The notes beneath the pieces were generated by a model. The model worked only from the letters and a program-made list of their open reading frames with translations, did not search any database and was not told the DNA's origin. The translations under genes were made by a program, and so were the position numbers. Shown here piece by piece: positions 20,530 through 29,978 of a DNA stretch of 64,000 nucleotides. This DNA comes from Pectobacterium colocasium (lineage in GTDB: Bacteria; Pseudomonadota; Gammaproteobacteria; Enterobacterales; Enterobacteriaceae): positions 4,650,001 through 4,714,000 of the forward strand of contig NZ_CP084032.1 in NCBI RefSeq assembly GCF_020181655.1. Reading direction: 5' to 3'. Numbering within the stretch: position 1 is the stretch's first letter; each line of letters starts with the position of its first letter.

Positions 20530-21815
20530 CATCGCTCCCGACAGTGAACAAATACATGCTTAATGAATTAAGATACGAACTGGGCAAAACGCCCAGTATA
20601 AGCTCGACTGTCGCGCTTAAAACTGTTTTCCCCGGCTGTTTACTCACATTAGCCATTATGCCATTTAGTAGCATTATTGCCGGGTGGCTGTTTTATCTCA
20701 CGGGTTCTCTCTCTGTTTTCTATGTGGCGACAAACCTAAGAACCGTAATAGCGGCTAAACGATTGTTACTGATTCCACTTTTCCTGCTGGCTATCGGTTT
20801 AACCAATCTCATCTGGTATCACCACTATTATCAACCTGATAGCCTTTTCCCTTATGTCTATAACGCGTACAGGGCATCCGCACACGCCGGTATTCTGGGT
20901 GCATTTACCCTGCTGACGGTCTTGCATCTCTCACAAAAGAGTCAGCCACAACGGTTACATGCCTATATGCTCGTCATTTGTGTCTTAGCATTAGGATATG
21001 CATTTTATCAGGCATGGTTCAGTGGAATGCATCGTATTGGGTTGGTATTTGGCACAGCCACGAGCGCGGCCTATTTTCTGACTTTCATTGGCGCCCTAAG
21101 CGCACAGGCACTGCTTAAACTCGATTCGCCTTATAAGTATTATCTTTACCTGGGGCATTTTCTGTTAGTGATGGTGGCTATTCTGCTAACAGAGACGCGG
21201 GCAGCGATATTCGTCTACCCGATTGTCGGCGCAACTATTTTATTGTCAGAAGTCAGACATAATAAACGCCTGCTTATTAAAGCATTCATCGGCTCAGCCG
21301 CCACACTTCTCCTGTGTTTATTCCTCTTCCAGAATACACTTCATCAACGAGTCAACGACCTGATCAACGATATACACAGCTATAGTATGGACAACAGCAT
21401 GACATCGGTGGGGGCGCGTATTGCGATGTACCAATCTGGTATCGAGGCAGGAGAAGAAGCCCTGTTTGGACAATCCGCCGAACAGCGTGCAGAACATATC
21501 ATTGCACAAGCAAAGCAAGAGTCTGAATTATCCGGCGCGCTGGGGTATTTGAATGTTCACCTGCATAACGAAGTGATTGACGCTTTTTCGTTGAAGGGCA
21601 TACCAGGAGTGATACTGCTAGTATTGCTTTATGCCTCTCTATTTTATTTTTCATTTTTTGTTCTACGCAGCCATCTCTCTGCGGCGCTGCTTTTCGCACT
21701 GCTGATGTATGGGCTGAGCGACGTTATTCTCTATTCACGAGATATGCTTATTGCGTGGCTGATGGCGTTTTGTCTTGGCACCACGCTGACGGGAAAATGG
21801 CTAAAGCAGCGATGA
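20526..21815 (+). CDS. waaL: O-antigen ligase WaaL
   Basis: Inner-membrane ligase that transfers undecaprenyl-linked O-antigen onto the lipid A-core acceptor. It is 429 residues with about ten to twelve hydrophobic helices and a large periplasmic loop (about 265-360) containing [14 protein letters not shown] and [17 protein letters not shown], the region where the family keeps its key Arg and His (here the HLHNE segment). The GTG start overlaps the waaC stop (GTGA); an ATG at 20556 is possible. The gene ends convergently against doc. Confidence 0.9.
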   Translation: MTSLPTVNKYMLNELRYELGKTPSISSTVALKTVFPGCLLTLAIMPFSSIIAGWLFYLTGSLSVFYVATNLRTVIAAKRLLLIPLFLLAIGLTNLIWYHHYYQPDSLFPYVYNAYRASAHAGILGAFTLLTVLHLSQKSQPQRLHAYMLVICVLALGYAFYQAWFSGMHRIGLVFGTATSAAYFLTFIGALSAQALLKLDSPYKYYLYLGHFLLVMVAILLTETRAAIFVYPIVGATILLSEVRHNKRLLIKAFIGSAATLLLCLFLFQNTLHQRVNDLINDIHSYSMDNSMTSVGARIAMYQSGIEAGEEALFGQSAEQRAEHIIAQAKQESELSGALGYLNVHLHNEVIDAFSLKGIPGVILLVLLYASLFYFSFFVLRSHLSAALLFALLMYGLSDVILYSRDMLIAWLMAFCLGTTLTGKWLKQR

Positions 21816-21817
21816 TC

Positions 21818-22192
21818 CTAATCGACGAGTTTTTTCAGTTCTTCCGCGACGGTATGAACGTCGTAAAGCCCTTGCGCTGCCATTACCACAAAATCAGCAA
21901 AGTTTTCTGACGGAGTCATTGACGCGCCATTCATATCAAGAAACACCATAGCCGCTGCCGCCGAAGTCCTTTTATTCGCATCATTAAAGCCATGCCCGCG
22001 CGCTATCGAAAGCAACAGCGATGCGGCAAGCATGTGCAGGTCATTCTCATTCTGGTATGTGTGAAGATTCTCAACGCGGGCAACCATGCCTTCCACTACG
22101 CCGATATCCCTGTACCCAGGCAAGCCACCATACATTTCCAACTGATAATCATGGATTGCGATGACCTGCTCAACCGTTAAGAAGAAGATCAT
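21818..22192 (-). CDS. doc: Doc-type toxin (Fic fold)
   Basis: 124-residue death-on-curing family toxin; characterised Doc proteins phosphorylate elongation factor Tu and stop translation. The Fic-type motif is intact as H67-G-F-N-D-A-N-K-R-T. The start overlaps the stop of the upstream antitoxin gene (ATGA), typical of a type II toxin-antitoxin operon. The pair sits between waaL and the waaQ operon, reading against both. Confidence 0.92.
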   Translation of the reverse strand: MIFFLTVEQVIAIHDYQLEMYGGLPGYRDIGVVEGMVARVENLHTYQNENDLHMLAASLLLSIARGHGFNDANKRTSAAAAMVFLDMNGASMTPSENFADFVVMAAQGLYDVHTVAEELKKLVD

Positions 22193-22413
22193 TTATCAGC
22201 AAGTTCCTTAAACAACGCCTGATTCTTTGGCTTACTCATTACCTTGGCAAGAGAAGCTTCAAATTTAGCCTGCTGCAACTCGGCAAACTGTGCCGCGGTG
22301 ATAACCACCATATCCGGCGCTGAACGACGGGTAATCGTCACTGGTTGCGTAATAGCCGTATCCAGCACTTTGGCAAATTTCTGCCGAACATCAGAGAAAG
22401 TCATCGTCAACAT
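22189..22413 (-). CDS. Phd/YefM-type antitoxin
   Basis: 74 residues from the ATG at 22411-22413 (MLTMTFSDVRQKFAKVLD), with AAGGAACAGG upstream; the frame is open 12 codons further but that extension has no ribosome site. The N-terminal DNA-binding fold (FSDVRQKFAKVLDTA, then VTITRRSAPDMVVITAAQFAEL) is typical of Phd/YefM antitoxins. The charged C-terminal tail (MSKPKNQALFKELADK) would wrap the toxin. It is presumed to neutralise Doc and to repress its own promoter. Confidence 0.85.
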   Translation of the reverse strand: MLTMTFSDVRQKFAKVLDTAITQPVTITRRSAPDMVVITAAQFAELQQAKFEASLAKVMSKPKNQALFKELADK

Positions 22414-22598
22414 CGCCTGTTCCTTTACATTATTTCGGGTTGATATCAACTAAGTTGTACAATTAAGTTGATATGACTGTCAATTCAATGCGCTCAACAT
22501 CTTTTCGAAAAACGAGGAAGGGCATGACAACACAAAACCATCGGTGGTCGGGAACCTCCGAGTAAAGGTAACCTCTGCGCAGCTTTCAAGATGACGGG

Positions 22599-22604
22599 TA
22601 TAAT
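22599..22604 (+). promoter_or_regulatory. -10 element for the waaQ operon
   Basis: A perfect TATAAT lies about 115 bases upstream of the ops element and 170 upstream of waaQ. The -35 region (around 22576) is poor. A promoter followed by a leader bearing ops is the usual layout for RfaH-controlled operons. Confidence 0.5.
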
Positions 22605-22693
22605 ATTAATTACCTCTGTGAGAGGGGTGTAGGTTTTAGTACCATAAAGGAAAAATTAGCTATCCATGCTGTCGCGCCACATGGATAGAATCA

Positions 22694-22730
22694 GCCTTTT
22701 GGTCGCTGTTGAGCCAAGGCGGTAGCGTGC
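22694..22730 (+). promoter_or_regulatory. JUMPStart sequence with ops element (RfaH recruitment)
   Basis: The ops core GGCGGTAGCGTG is exact at 22718-22729 and is preceded by GCTGTTGAGCCAA, matching the rest of the JUMPStart consensus. RfaH is known to load onto RNA polymerase paused at ops and to suppress Rho-dependent termination in long, AT-rich surface-polysaccharide operons. This predicts RfaH control of the genes from 22771 to about 30839. Confidence 0.93.
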
Positions 22731-22770
22731 CTGTAAAAATCATAACTTTTGATGACATGAAGGAAAACGA

Positions 22771-23841
22771 GTGAGTCAACGCATCATCTCTTATCGCCGA
22801 ATTCTCGTGGTGAAGCTTAGATATCATGGCGATATGCTGCTGACCACTCCGCTCATCAGCACACTGAAAGCTAATTATCCTGAGGCTAAAATCGACGTAT
22901 TACTCTATCAGGATACGATGCCCATTCTCTCCGCCAATCCAGAGATCAATCAGCTTTATGGGTTGAAGAGAAAAACGAAGACGCTCTCCGAGAAAGTGCG
23001 TAATTTCACCGATGTCAGAAAAACACTGAAAAAAAATAAGTACGACCTCATCGTTAATCTTGCGGATCAGTGGCCGATTGCGTTGTTAGTAAAATCCTTA
23101 GGTGGACGTAGCATTGCGCTCGATCGCGGTAATAAGCTGAAGGGTAAAATCTGGCGTTTGTTTTTCGACCACTGTGTACCGCCAATAGGCGCACATATTG
23201 TTGAACAAAATCTCTATTTACTTACGCCGCTAGCGCTACCAGCATCGAATACCGTTTCACGACTATCACTGCATTATCATCAAGACGATGCCAAACGTAT
23301 TTTTAACCACTGTCCGACGCTGTTAACACAGCCTTATGTCGTCATCCAGCCCACAACGCGTCAATATTATAAATTTTGGGATAACGACAAGTTCGCTCAG
23401 GTGATTGACTATCTTAAAGAAAAAAATCTGGAAGTCGTGTTAACGTGCGGTCCATCGGAAGAGGATTTATCTGTCGTTCGCGATATTTATTCACAGTGCA
23501 TTCATAAACCTGAGATGTCATTTGCGGGCAAAACGAGCTTTCCGGAACTGGCGGCGTTAATCGACAATGCCGTGCTATATATTGGCGTAGATTCAGCCCC
23601 AATGCACATGGCTGCCGCATTAAATACGCCACTCGTCAGCTTATTTGGCCCAACAGACTACAAGGTATGGCGTCCGTGGTGTGAACACTATAAACAGATT
23701 TGGGCAGGGGAATATCAACCGATGCCAGCTCACTATAACTATGATCAGACGGTTAAGTATTTGTCCTGCATCCCTGCGGAAGATGTCATTTTGGCCTCAG
23801 AACAGATGCTGAATATCACGTCGCAAAGAGATGCCCAATGA
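22771..23841 (+). CDS. waaQ: LPS core heptosyltransferase III (WaaQ)
   Basis: GT9 enzyme adding the side-branch heptose to heptose II of the inner core. It is 356 residues from GTG 22771, behind AAGGAAAACGA. The GT9 features are VVKLRYHGDMLLTTPLIST near 10-30 and YIGVDSAPMHMAAALNTPL near 270-288. It is the first gene of the ops-led operon and overlaps waaG by four bases. Confidence 0.94.
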   Translation: MSQRIISYRRILVVKLRYHGDMLLTTPLISTLKANYPEAKIDVLLYQDTMPILSANPEINQLYGLKRKTKTLSEKVRNFTDVRKTLKKNKYDLIVNLADQWPIALLVKSLGGRSIALDRGNKLKGKIWRLFFDHCVPPIGAHIVEQNLYLLTPLALPASNTVSRLSLHYHQDDAKRIFNHCPTLLTQPYVVIQPTTRQYYKFWDNDKFAQVIDYLKEKNLEVVLTCGPSEEDLSVVRDIYSQCIHKPEMSFAGKTSFPELAALIDNAVLYIGVDSAPMHMAAALNTPLVSLFGPTDYKVWRPWCEHYKQIWAGEYQPMPAHYNYDQTVKYLSCIPAEDVILASEQMLNITSQRDAQ

Positions 23842-24962
23842 AAATCGCATTCTGCGTCTACAAATTCTTTCCTTTCGGCGGGCTACAGCGAGATTTTCTG
23901 AGCATCGCACAAACTTGCCAAAAACAAGGCCACAATATTCGTGTTTACACTAGCGAATGGCAAGGCGACAAACCTGAAGGGTTTGAGATCATTCTCGTGC
24001 CCATCTCTGGATTGGGAAATCATACTCGCCATCGCCGTTTTTCCGACTGGATACAACGCCATTTACAACAGCATCCTGTCGATCGCGTTGTCGGATTTAG
24101 CAAAATGCCAGGACTGGACTTCTACTATGCCGCAGAAGGATGTACGGCAGAAAAGGCGGTTCAGGAAAAAGGCTTCTTTTATCGGTTAACACCACGCTGC
24201 CGAGGATATGTGGCACTTGAACGCGACGTGTTCGACAGAAACAGTCGCACGCGTATGCTGATGCTAACACCGAGGCAAATTGCCCATTTTCAGAAGCATT
24301 ACGGCACACAAGATGAACGCTTCTTTATGCTGCCACCGGGGATTTCACGGGATAGAAAATACAGCGCACATTCTCCCGATACGCGTTCTCGGTTTCGTCA
24401 ACAGCACCATCTGGATGAAAACGGATTTGTTCTGTTGCAAGTCGGTTCCGATTTCAAACGCAAAGGTGTTGGCCGCAGCCTGAGCGCGATTGCCAGCCTG
24501 CCACAAGAACTGCGTCAACGCGTTACGTTTCTCGTCGTCGGTCAGGATGATCCAAAACCGTTTCAACAACAAGCGGAACAGCTTGGTATTGGTAAACAGA
24601 TCCACTTTTTCTCTGGCCGAGATGACATTCCTAACTTCATGGCGGCCGCAGACTTGTTACTGCATCCGGCTCATCAGGAGGCCGCTGGCATCGTTTTGCT
24701 TGAGGCTATTGCGGCGGGGTTACCGATACTGGTTACCGATGCGTGCGGTTATGCTTTTTACATTGAACGCTCGCAGGCTGGGCAAGTGATCCCCGAACCT
24801 TTTAACCAGATAGCGTTGAACCATGCGTTGTCACATGCACTTAGTCAGCCAGAAACGCTGAAACAGTGGGCAGAAAATGCCCGCCATTTTGCTGATACAG
24901 AAGATATTTATAGCCTGCCAGAAAAGGCAGCGCAGTTGATTATCAGAGAAAACGATAGTTAA
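23838..24962 (+). CDS. waaG: LPS core glycosyltransferase WaaG (GT4)
   Basis: GT-B enzyme that in E. coli adds the first outer-core glucose to heptose II. It is 374 residues, opening with MKIAFCVYKFFPFGGLQRDF and carrying the GT4 signature HPAHQEAAGIVLLEAIAAGLP (about 275-295). It is translationally coupled to waaQ. In related genera the corresponding enzyme can use galacturonic acid, so the exact sugar is not certain. Confidence 0.93.
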   Translation: MKIAFCVYKFFPFGGLQRDFLSIAQTCQKQGHNIRVYTSEWQGDKPEGFEIILVPISGLGNHTRHRRFSDWIQRHLQQHPVDRVVGFSKMPGLDFYYAAEGCTAEKAVQEKGFFYRLTPRCRGYVALERDVFDRNSRTRMLMLTPRQIAHFQKHYGTQDERFFMLPPGISRDRKYSAHSPDTRSRFRQQHHLDENGFVLLQVGSDFKRKGVGRSLSAIASLPQELRQRVTFLVVGQDDPKPFQQQAEQLGIGKQIHFFSGRDDIPNFMAAADLLLHPAHQEAAGIVLLEAIAAGLPILVTDACGYAFYIERSQAGQVIPEPFNQIALNHALSHALSQPETLKQWAENARHFADTEDIYSLPEKAAQLIIRENDS

Positions 24963-25036
24963 ACCAACGCAATCTATTGTTGTCAAAATAACGCGTTGAT
25001 CCCCATCTATTTTTAAGAGTTATAACCGAGTTCACT

Positions 25037-26056
25037 ATGTATTTTTCATCGCAAGGTATTATAAAAAGAAAAATTTCATTTACTCATCCCTTAACGGAAA
25101 ATTCAGAATCCGATACGCTAAATATTGCTTACGGTATTGATAAAAACTTTATGTTTGGCTGCGCCATTTCAGCAGCATCAATCTTGCTTCATAATCCTGA
25201 CATCAACTTTTCATTTCATATATTCACCGATTCATTAAATGATGATGAAGAGCAGAAATTTCGAGCCCTTAGCACTCAATATAATGCAGAAATTAATATT
25301 TATATTGTAGATTGTGATGAATTGAAATCACTGCCCAGCACCAAAAACTGGTCTTATGCAACCTACTTTCGCTTTGTGATTGCCGATTTGCTTTACCCGG
25401 AAATTGAAACACTTCTTTATATCGATGCCGATATTGTTTGCAAAGGTTCATTACACGAGCTGTTAGGAATCGAATTCAACAACAACATTGCGGCAGTGAT
25501 TGCAGAAGAAGATAAGGTTTGGTGGGAAAAACGAGCCAATGCACTTGATGAGCCAGGAATCAATGTAGGGTACTTTAATGCTGGTTTCCTATATATCAAT
25601 CTCGCACAATGGCAAAAAAACGATATTAGTTCGCAGGCTATGTCGCTTCTTGCCGATGATAAAGTAAAGTCAAAAATATCTTATCTTGATCAAGACATAT
25701 TGAATATCTTACTTATAGATAAAATGATATGGCTTGATAAAAAGTACAACACACAATATAGCATTAATTATGAACTTAGTACGCCTAAGCCAGTCAACCC
25801 TATAAAGGATGACACAGTTATGATTCATTATATCGGGCCGACAAAACCCTGGCATCAATGGGCTGAACATTATGCTTGCACGGAGTATTTTTTAGATGCC
25901 AAAAGCGCATCACCGTGGAATCAGTCTCCCTTACTGCAAGCAACAACCACGAGTAATATGAGATATTGTGCTAAACATCAGTTTCATAATAATTTCGTTT
26001 TTTTTGGGATATTCAGCTATTTTAAATATTTTTATAGAAAGATTTTATCAAAATAA
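25037..26056 (+). CDS. GT8 LPS outer-core hexosyltransferase (WaaI/WaaO type)
   Basis: 339 residues, GT-A fold of family GT8. LNIAYGIDKNFMFGCAISAAS (about 28-48) precedes the metal-binding D130-A-D132 in LLYIDADIVCKG, then the acceptor-loop GYFNAGFLYINL and the donor-site IHYIGPTKPWHQW near 267-279. The C-terminus has the short Glyco_transf_8C-like tail rich in F and Y seen in E. coli WaaO/WaaI/WaaJ. The sugar transferred (glucose or galactose) cannot be told from sequence alone. AT content begins to rise here compared with waaG. Confidence 0.88.
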   Translation: MYFSSQGIIKRKISFTHPLTENSESDTLNIAYGIDKNFMFGCAISAASILLHNPDINFSFHIFTDSLNDDEEQKFRALSTQYNAEINIYIVDCDELKSLPSTKNWSYATYFRFVIADLLYPEIETLLYIDADIVCKGSLHELLGIEFNNNIAAVIAEEDKVWWEKRANALDEPGINVGYFNAGFLYINLAQWQKNDISSQAMSLLADDKVKSKISYLDQDILNILLIDKMIWLDKKYNTQYSINYELSTPKPVNPIKDDTVMIHYIGPTKPWHQWAEHYACTEYFLDAKSASPWNQSPLLQATTTSNMRYCAKHQFHNNFVFFGIFSYFKYFYRKILSK

Positions 26057-26094
26057 TTACTACCATATTAAATCATAAAGTTAGGAATATAATA

Positions 26095-27039
26095 ATGAAG
26101 ACACTATTTCTAAAAAGAACTGGTGGTGGATTGAACAATCAAAAAATGATCTTTCTTGCCCTATTAATTGAAGCCATAGAAAAAAAATCTCCCATAGCAC
26201 TTCCTTACTTCATTAATTTTATCGCTAATAAAAGCAAAAAGAGTTTGAAAGATAAAGTTTATTTTTCTTACATATATAAATTCTTTCATAGAGATATAGA
26301 TCTATTCACAGTATTCGATAAGAAATCAATGGATGCTTTCTTCGAAAAGTACAATATAAAAATAAACAACTATATCACCTCTCGATATACAGGAAAAAAA
26401 CTCAATCCTGACAAACTATTTTTCAAAGGCGAATCTATCGTCAACGAATTTATAAAAAATCAGAACTATGAATATAGAAATATAGTAATCGATTTTTTTA
26501 AATATTTGACACCATCTAAATATATGGAAGATAAGATAGAGTATTTTATTTCGCACGCACATCCATATGATGCTGTTTGTCAACTACGAATAGAAAGTGA
26601 TTGGCCGTTAGACATTGAAGACTCATGGAAAAAAAAACCCAGTGAGGTTAACTCAACACCGTTAGAACGTTGCAATCACATATTTAGTAAAATAAAAAAA
26701 ACCTTACCCTCTCTAAACACACTTTATATTACTTATGATAAAAGTGCTCTAACCTGCTCATTCGAGGATATAAAAAAACTAGCAAAAGATAGGTTCGGAT
26801 TCAACTTAAAAGAAAAACATTCAGCGGTTAATGATGAATTCAATCCTAAAAATTCATTAGAGGCCTCAATTATTGATTTTGAAATTGCAGCACGTAGTAG
26901 TATATTTATCGGGACGGACATGTCTACATTTACATCAATATCAGCAGTGACCAAGTTTTGCCGAGATGGGCATCCACCTAAAGATAGGTATTTATATAAC
27001 CTACCTGGGAAGAATTTAGTTCCCGATGAAAAATTTTAA
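26095..27039 (+). CDS. O-fucosyltransferase-like glycosyltransferase
   Basis: 314 residues, strongly AT-rich. The N-terminus has RTGGGLNNQ (8-16), matching the GGLNNQ donor/acceptor loop of the O-fucosyltransferase (GT-B) superfamily. The C-terminal part has DFEIAARSSIFIGTDMSTFT (261-280), matching the superfamily's D-x-x-x-x-S-x-x-F-I-G-T-x-x-S-x-F block. The middle is not recognisable. Position in the core operon suggests transfer of a sugar (GDP-fucose or another donor) to the LPS outer core; this is inference. The ribosome site AGGA lies 9 bases before the ATG. Confidence 0.6.
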   Translation: MKTLFLKRTGGGLNNQKMIFLALLIEAIEKKSPIALPYFINFIANKSKKSLKDKVYFSYIYKFFHRDIDLFTVFDKKSMDAFFEKYNIKINNYITSRYTGKKLNPDKLFFKGESIVNEFIKNQNYEYRNIVIDFFKYLTPSKYMEDKIEYFISHAHPYDAVCQLRIESDWPLDIEDSWKKKPSEVNSTPLERCNHIFSKIKKTLPSLNTLYITYDKSALTCSFEDIKKLAKDRFGFNLKEKHSAVNDEFNPKNSLEASIIDFEIAARSSIFIGTDMSTFTSISAVTKFCRDGHPPKDRYLYNLPGKNLVPDEKF

Positions 27040-27287
27040 TAGTAGTTAATTAGAATAAATAACTTCTTACATTAATGCTTCACTTCTCATTGTGCAAGGC
27101 CTGTACTAACAGGAGCCACAGCCTGCCAGTGTGCGCTCTCATATAAGCTATTTAGAGTTAATAGTTAAACGTTGTTTTTACTGGTGAATAACGTGCACCT
27201 CTCAATATAAAATTATTTATCAATAGTGCCCATTATAATTTACAATGCGCTATTTCTTATCTGAACAATTCGACTATAAGAGTTAAT

Positions 27288-28187
27288 ATGTTGATAAATG
27301 CAATTGTTGTTATATATAACTCAGCACTTATGGAATCACAAACCATAAAGGCAATATTTAATTCCAACCAGAACGATATTACATTAAATATCATCATATG
27401 GAACAACGGACCTAATCTATTAAAAGATGAAGATATAGATGATTACATATCGGAGTGTAAAACTAGAAAAATATCGACGATTATTTATCAAGACATAAGA
27501 AATATTTCTTTAAGCAAGATCTACAATTTAATTATAGAAAAAGAACCCTTTGATTTTTTTGCTATATTAGATCAAGATACAAAGATATCTACAGATTTTT
27601 TCTCTAATATTTTGGAAAACAAAGAATACGAATTAATCTGCCCAGCAATATATTTAGAAAATAATAATAATCAACTTGACTCTCCGGTTTATAGTAATTC
27701 ATTAGAAATTATTCCCTCCGGTGATTTTAACGCTAATCATATGTTAACTTGTGGCTCAGGGATTGCCATTTCCCACTCGCTATGTGAAAAAGTAATAAAC
27801 AAGTATGGCTTCATGTTTGATGAGGCATATGCATTTTACTTGGCAGATCATAGTTTTTTATTTAATCTGAATGACTTCAATTTTATAAAAGGAAAGTGCG
27901 TAGGTAAAATACACCATAATCTATCTGGTTATGGGATAAATTATAAAAAAATGAAAGAAACTGCAAAATTAGAGCATGGACTCGCACTAATTTTAAGAAG
28001 AGTGCACAAACAGAAAAAAACCAATATAGTGAAAAATCTTTTTCATGCTCTGAAATTTTCTATAAAATCTCGCTGTAGTTACAAAAGCACTTTAAAAATT
28101 GTCTCTTGTGCATTAACCGGAAATCACCCGAGGTCTAAATATAGTATCGAAAAAAACAAAGAGCCAACGGTAATGTTTAAATTATAG
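27288..28187 (+). CDS. GT2-like glycosyltransferase, first of a tandem pair
   Basis: 299 residues with a GT-A type N-terminus: INAIVVIYNSALMES (3-17), IWNNGP (37-42), RNISLSKIYN (71-80) and the metal motif D95-Q-D97 in FAILDQDT. GSGIAISHSLCEKV (about 156-170) resembles the rhamnosyltransferase-type GT2 acceptor region. The C-terminus is basic and ends with NHPRSKYSIEKN. It is collinear with the next gene, a diverged duplicate. The acceptor and sugar are unknown; a role in LPS outer core is inferred from the operon. The DNA is very AT-rich. Confidence 0.8.
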   Translation: MLINAIVVIYNSALMESQTIKAIFNSNQNDITLNIIIWNNGPNLLKDEDIDDYISECKTRKISTIIYQDIRNISLSKIYNLIIEKEPFDFFAILDQDTKISTDFFSNILENKEYELICPAIYLENNNNQLDSPVYSNSLEIIPSGDFNANHMLTCGSGIAISHSLCEKVINKYGFMFDEAYAFYLADHSFLFNLNDFNFIKGKCVGKIHHNLSGYGINYKKMKETAKLEHGLALILRRVHKQKKTNIVKNLFHALKFSIKSRCSYKSTLKIVSCALTGNHPRSKYSIEKNKEPTVMFKL

Positions 28188-28225
28188 ACTCTCATTAAAG
28201 CTCTACTGATCGGAATTTTATAAAA

Positions 28226-29128
28226 ATGAATATAACTGCCGTTGTTGTCTTATACAATATGAGTCTTTCAAAATCAGATACGTTGCAAAGTATTTTAATG
28301 AATCAACTTAACAACATTAAACTCACCTTGAAAATATGGAACAACGGCCCTGTAAAACTGGAAGAAAAAGATATAGAGGGATTTTTCTCTTTCTGTTCAA
28401 GTTTAAATATAAAAGTTGATATATTTCAGGATATGAGAAACGTATCACTCTCTAAGATATACAATCATTTCATTAAAGATATAGACTATGACTACATCAC
28501 AATATTAGATCAGGATTCAGCACTATCTGAAGAATTTTTTGATAACAAGCTCTATGAAAATGCAGACATTATAATACCTAAAATTTATTGTGATATAAAT
28601 GGAAAAATAACTCAAACGCATCCATATAAAACCGAAAGCGGCGAAAAAATAACCACAGAAGGTTTTATCAATGAGAAAATAGAGACGGTGATGTCTGGTC
28701 TTACCTTATCCAAGAGTGTTACAAATAGAATTATAGAATACCGAAAATATATCTTTGAAGAAAGACTGGGATTTTATGGGATCGATTGTGATTTCTTTAA
28801 AATATTTAATACAATGGAACCATCACCCAGAATAACTGTTTGCTGTAAAAATAAAATATTTCACTCTTTCGCACTATTAGATCCTAACGAATCAAGAAGT
28901 GAATTTAGGCAGATAGAGTTGTATTACTTTAAGTTATTTTCACGGATTGAATATCAGAAGAAAGGCTCAATCAGCACTCTCTGGGTTATTCTTAGAGATT
29001 TTATTAGGATGAAAAACAACTTCGTAACAACATATAATATGACTATGTTTGTGTTAAGAAAATGTCATCCTAGATCTATTTTTAATATAAAAAATAATTA
29101 TCCAACCCATAGACTGAAATTAATATAA
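28226..29128 (+). CDS. GT2-like glycosyltransferase, second of a tandem pair
   Basis: 300 residues, with the same landmarks at identical positions as the preceding gene: [15 protein letters not shown] (3-17), IWNNGP (37-42), [10 protein letters not shown] (71-80), D95-Q-D97 and a C-terminal [11 protein letters not shown]. The central region around 125-230 has diverged, including a different acceptor segment ([15 protein letters not shown]). This fits duplication followed by a change of acceptor or donor. Only 38 bases separate the two genes. Confidence 0.8.
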   Translation: MNITAVVVLYNMSLSKSDTLQSILMNQLNNIKLTLKIWNNGPVKLEEKDIEGFFSFCSSLNIKVDIFQDMRNVSLSKIYNHFIKDIDYDYITILDQDSALSEEFFDNKLYENADIIIPKIYCDINGKITQTHPYKTESGEKITTEGFINEKIETVMSGLTLSKSVTNRIIEYRKYIFEERLGFYGIDCDFFKIFNTMEPSPRITVCCKNKIFHSFALLDPNESRSEFRQIELYYFKLFSRIEYQKKGSISTLWVILRDFIRMKNNFVTTYNMTMFVLRKCHPRSIFNIKNNYPTHRLKLI

Positions 29129-29147
29129 CTTAATCATAAGGAAAGAA

Positions 29148-29927
29148 ATGAGAAAATATCTGTCTATTGGGATAATCACAAAAAATGAATCCGAACTAAT
29201 CGAAGAATGTCTACAATCTATCTCGTGGGCAGATGAAATCATTGTCGTCGATTCTGGCAGCACTGATTCTACGGTAGAAATAGCTCGTCAATATGGTGCT
29301 AGAGTCTATCAACACAATGATTGGCCGGGATACGGCAAACAAAGACAGCGCGCACAGAACTATGCCACTGGTGATTACATTTTTTTTATTGATGCCGATG
29401 AAAGAATAACGTTTGAACTACGTCAATCCATTGAAAGCGTGCTACTCAACTCCAGTCTAGACGATAAAATTGTCTACTCCTGCGCGCGACGAAACCTTTT
29501 CCTTGGTCGTTTTATGAAGCATAGCGGTTGGTATCCTGATAAAGTCATTCGGCTCTATGCCAACCAACGCTATAAATATAATGACAACAGTGTGCATGAA
29601 TCATTGGATTGCGGCGATGCACCTATCCAGTATCTATCTGGAGACCTTAAGCATTTAACCTGCCGTGATTTATCAGTATTCCAGGAAAAACAGTTACGTT
29701 ACGCTTCAGCATGGGCAAAAGAGCGTCATGAAAAGGGTAAATTATGTAGCTACACCTCTATTTTCATCCATACCATCTTCTCATTTTTAAAAACCTGGCT
29801 ATTACGATGCGGTTTTTTAGATGGAAAACAAGGGTTATTACTCGCATTTGTTAACGCTCAATATACATTTAATAAATATACTTATTTATGGTCTCTAAAT
29901 AATAAAAAACAAAAACCACAACTTTAA
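29148..29927 (+). CDS. waaE: LPS core beta-glucosyltransferase WaaE (KdtX)
   Basis: 259-residue GT2 enzyme. In Klebsiella and Serratia WaaE adds glucose to heptose I. Motifs are [20 protein letters not shown] (6-25), [19 protein letters not shown] (34-52), DADER in [12 protein letters not shown], and QxxRY-type [10 protein letters not shown] near 183. The start follows AAGGAAAGAA. In those genera waaE lies between waaA and coaD; here it is upstream of waaA, inside the ops-led operon, with a GT32 gene between. Confidence 0.9.
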   Translation: MRKYLSIGIITKNESELIEECLQSISWADEIIVVDSGSTDSTVEIARQYGARVYQHNDWPGYGKQRQRAQNYATGDYIFFIDADERITFELRQSIESVLLNSSLDDKIVYSCARRNLFLGRFMKHSGWYPDKVIRLYANQRYKYNDNSVHESLDCGDAPIQYLSGDLKHLTCRDLSVFQEKQLRYASAWAKERHEKGKLCSYTSIFIHTIFSFLKTWLLRCGFLDGKQGLLLAFVNAQYTFNKYTYLWSLNNKKQKPQL

Positions 29928-29978
29928 TAAAATCACACTACTGAATGTTTTTAATTTTATACCAAGGACGACACTGCA

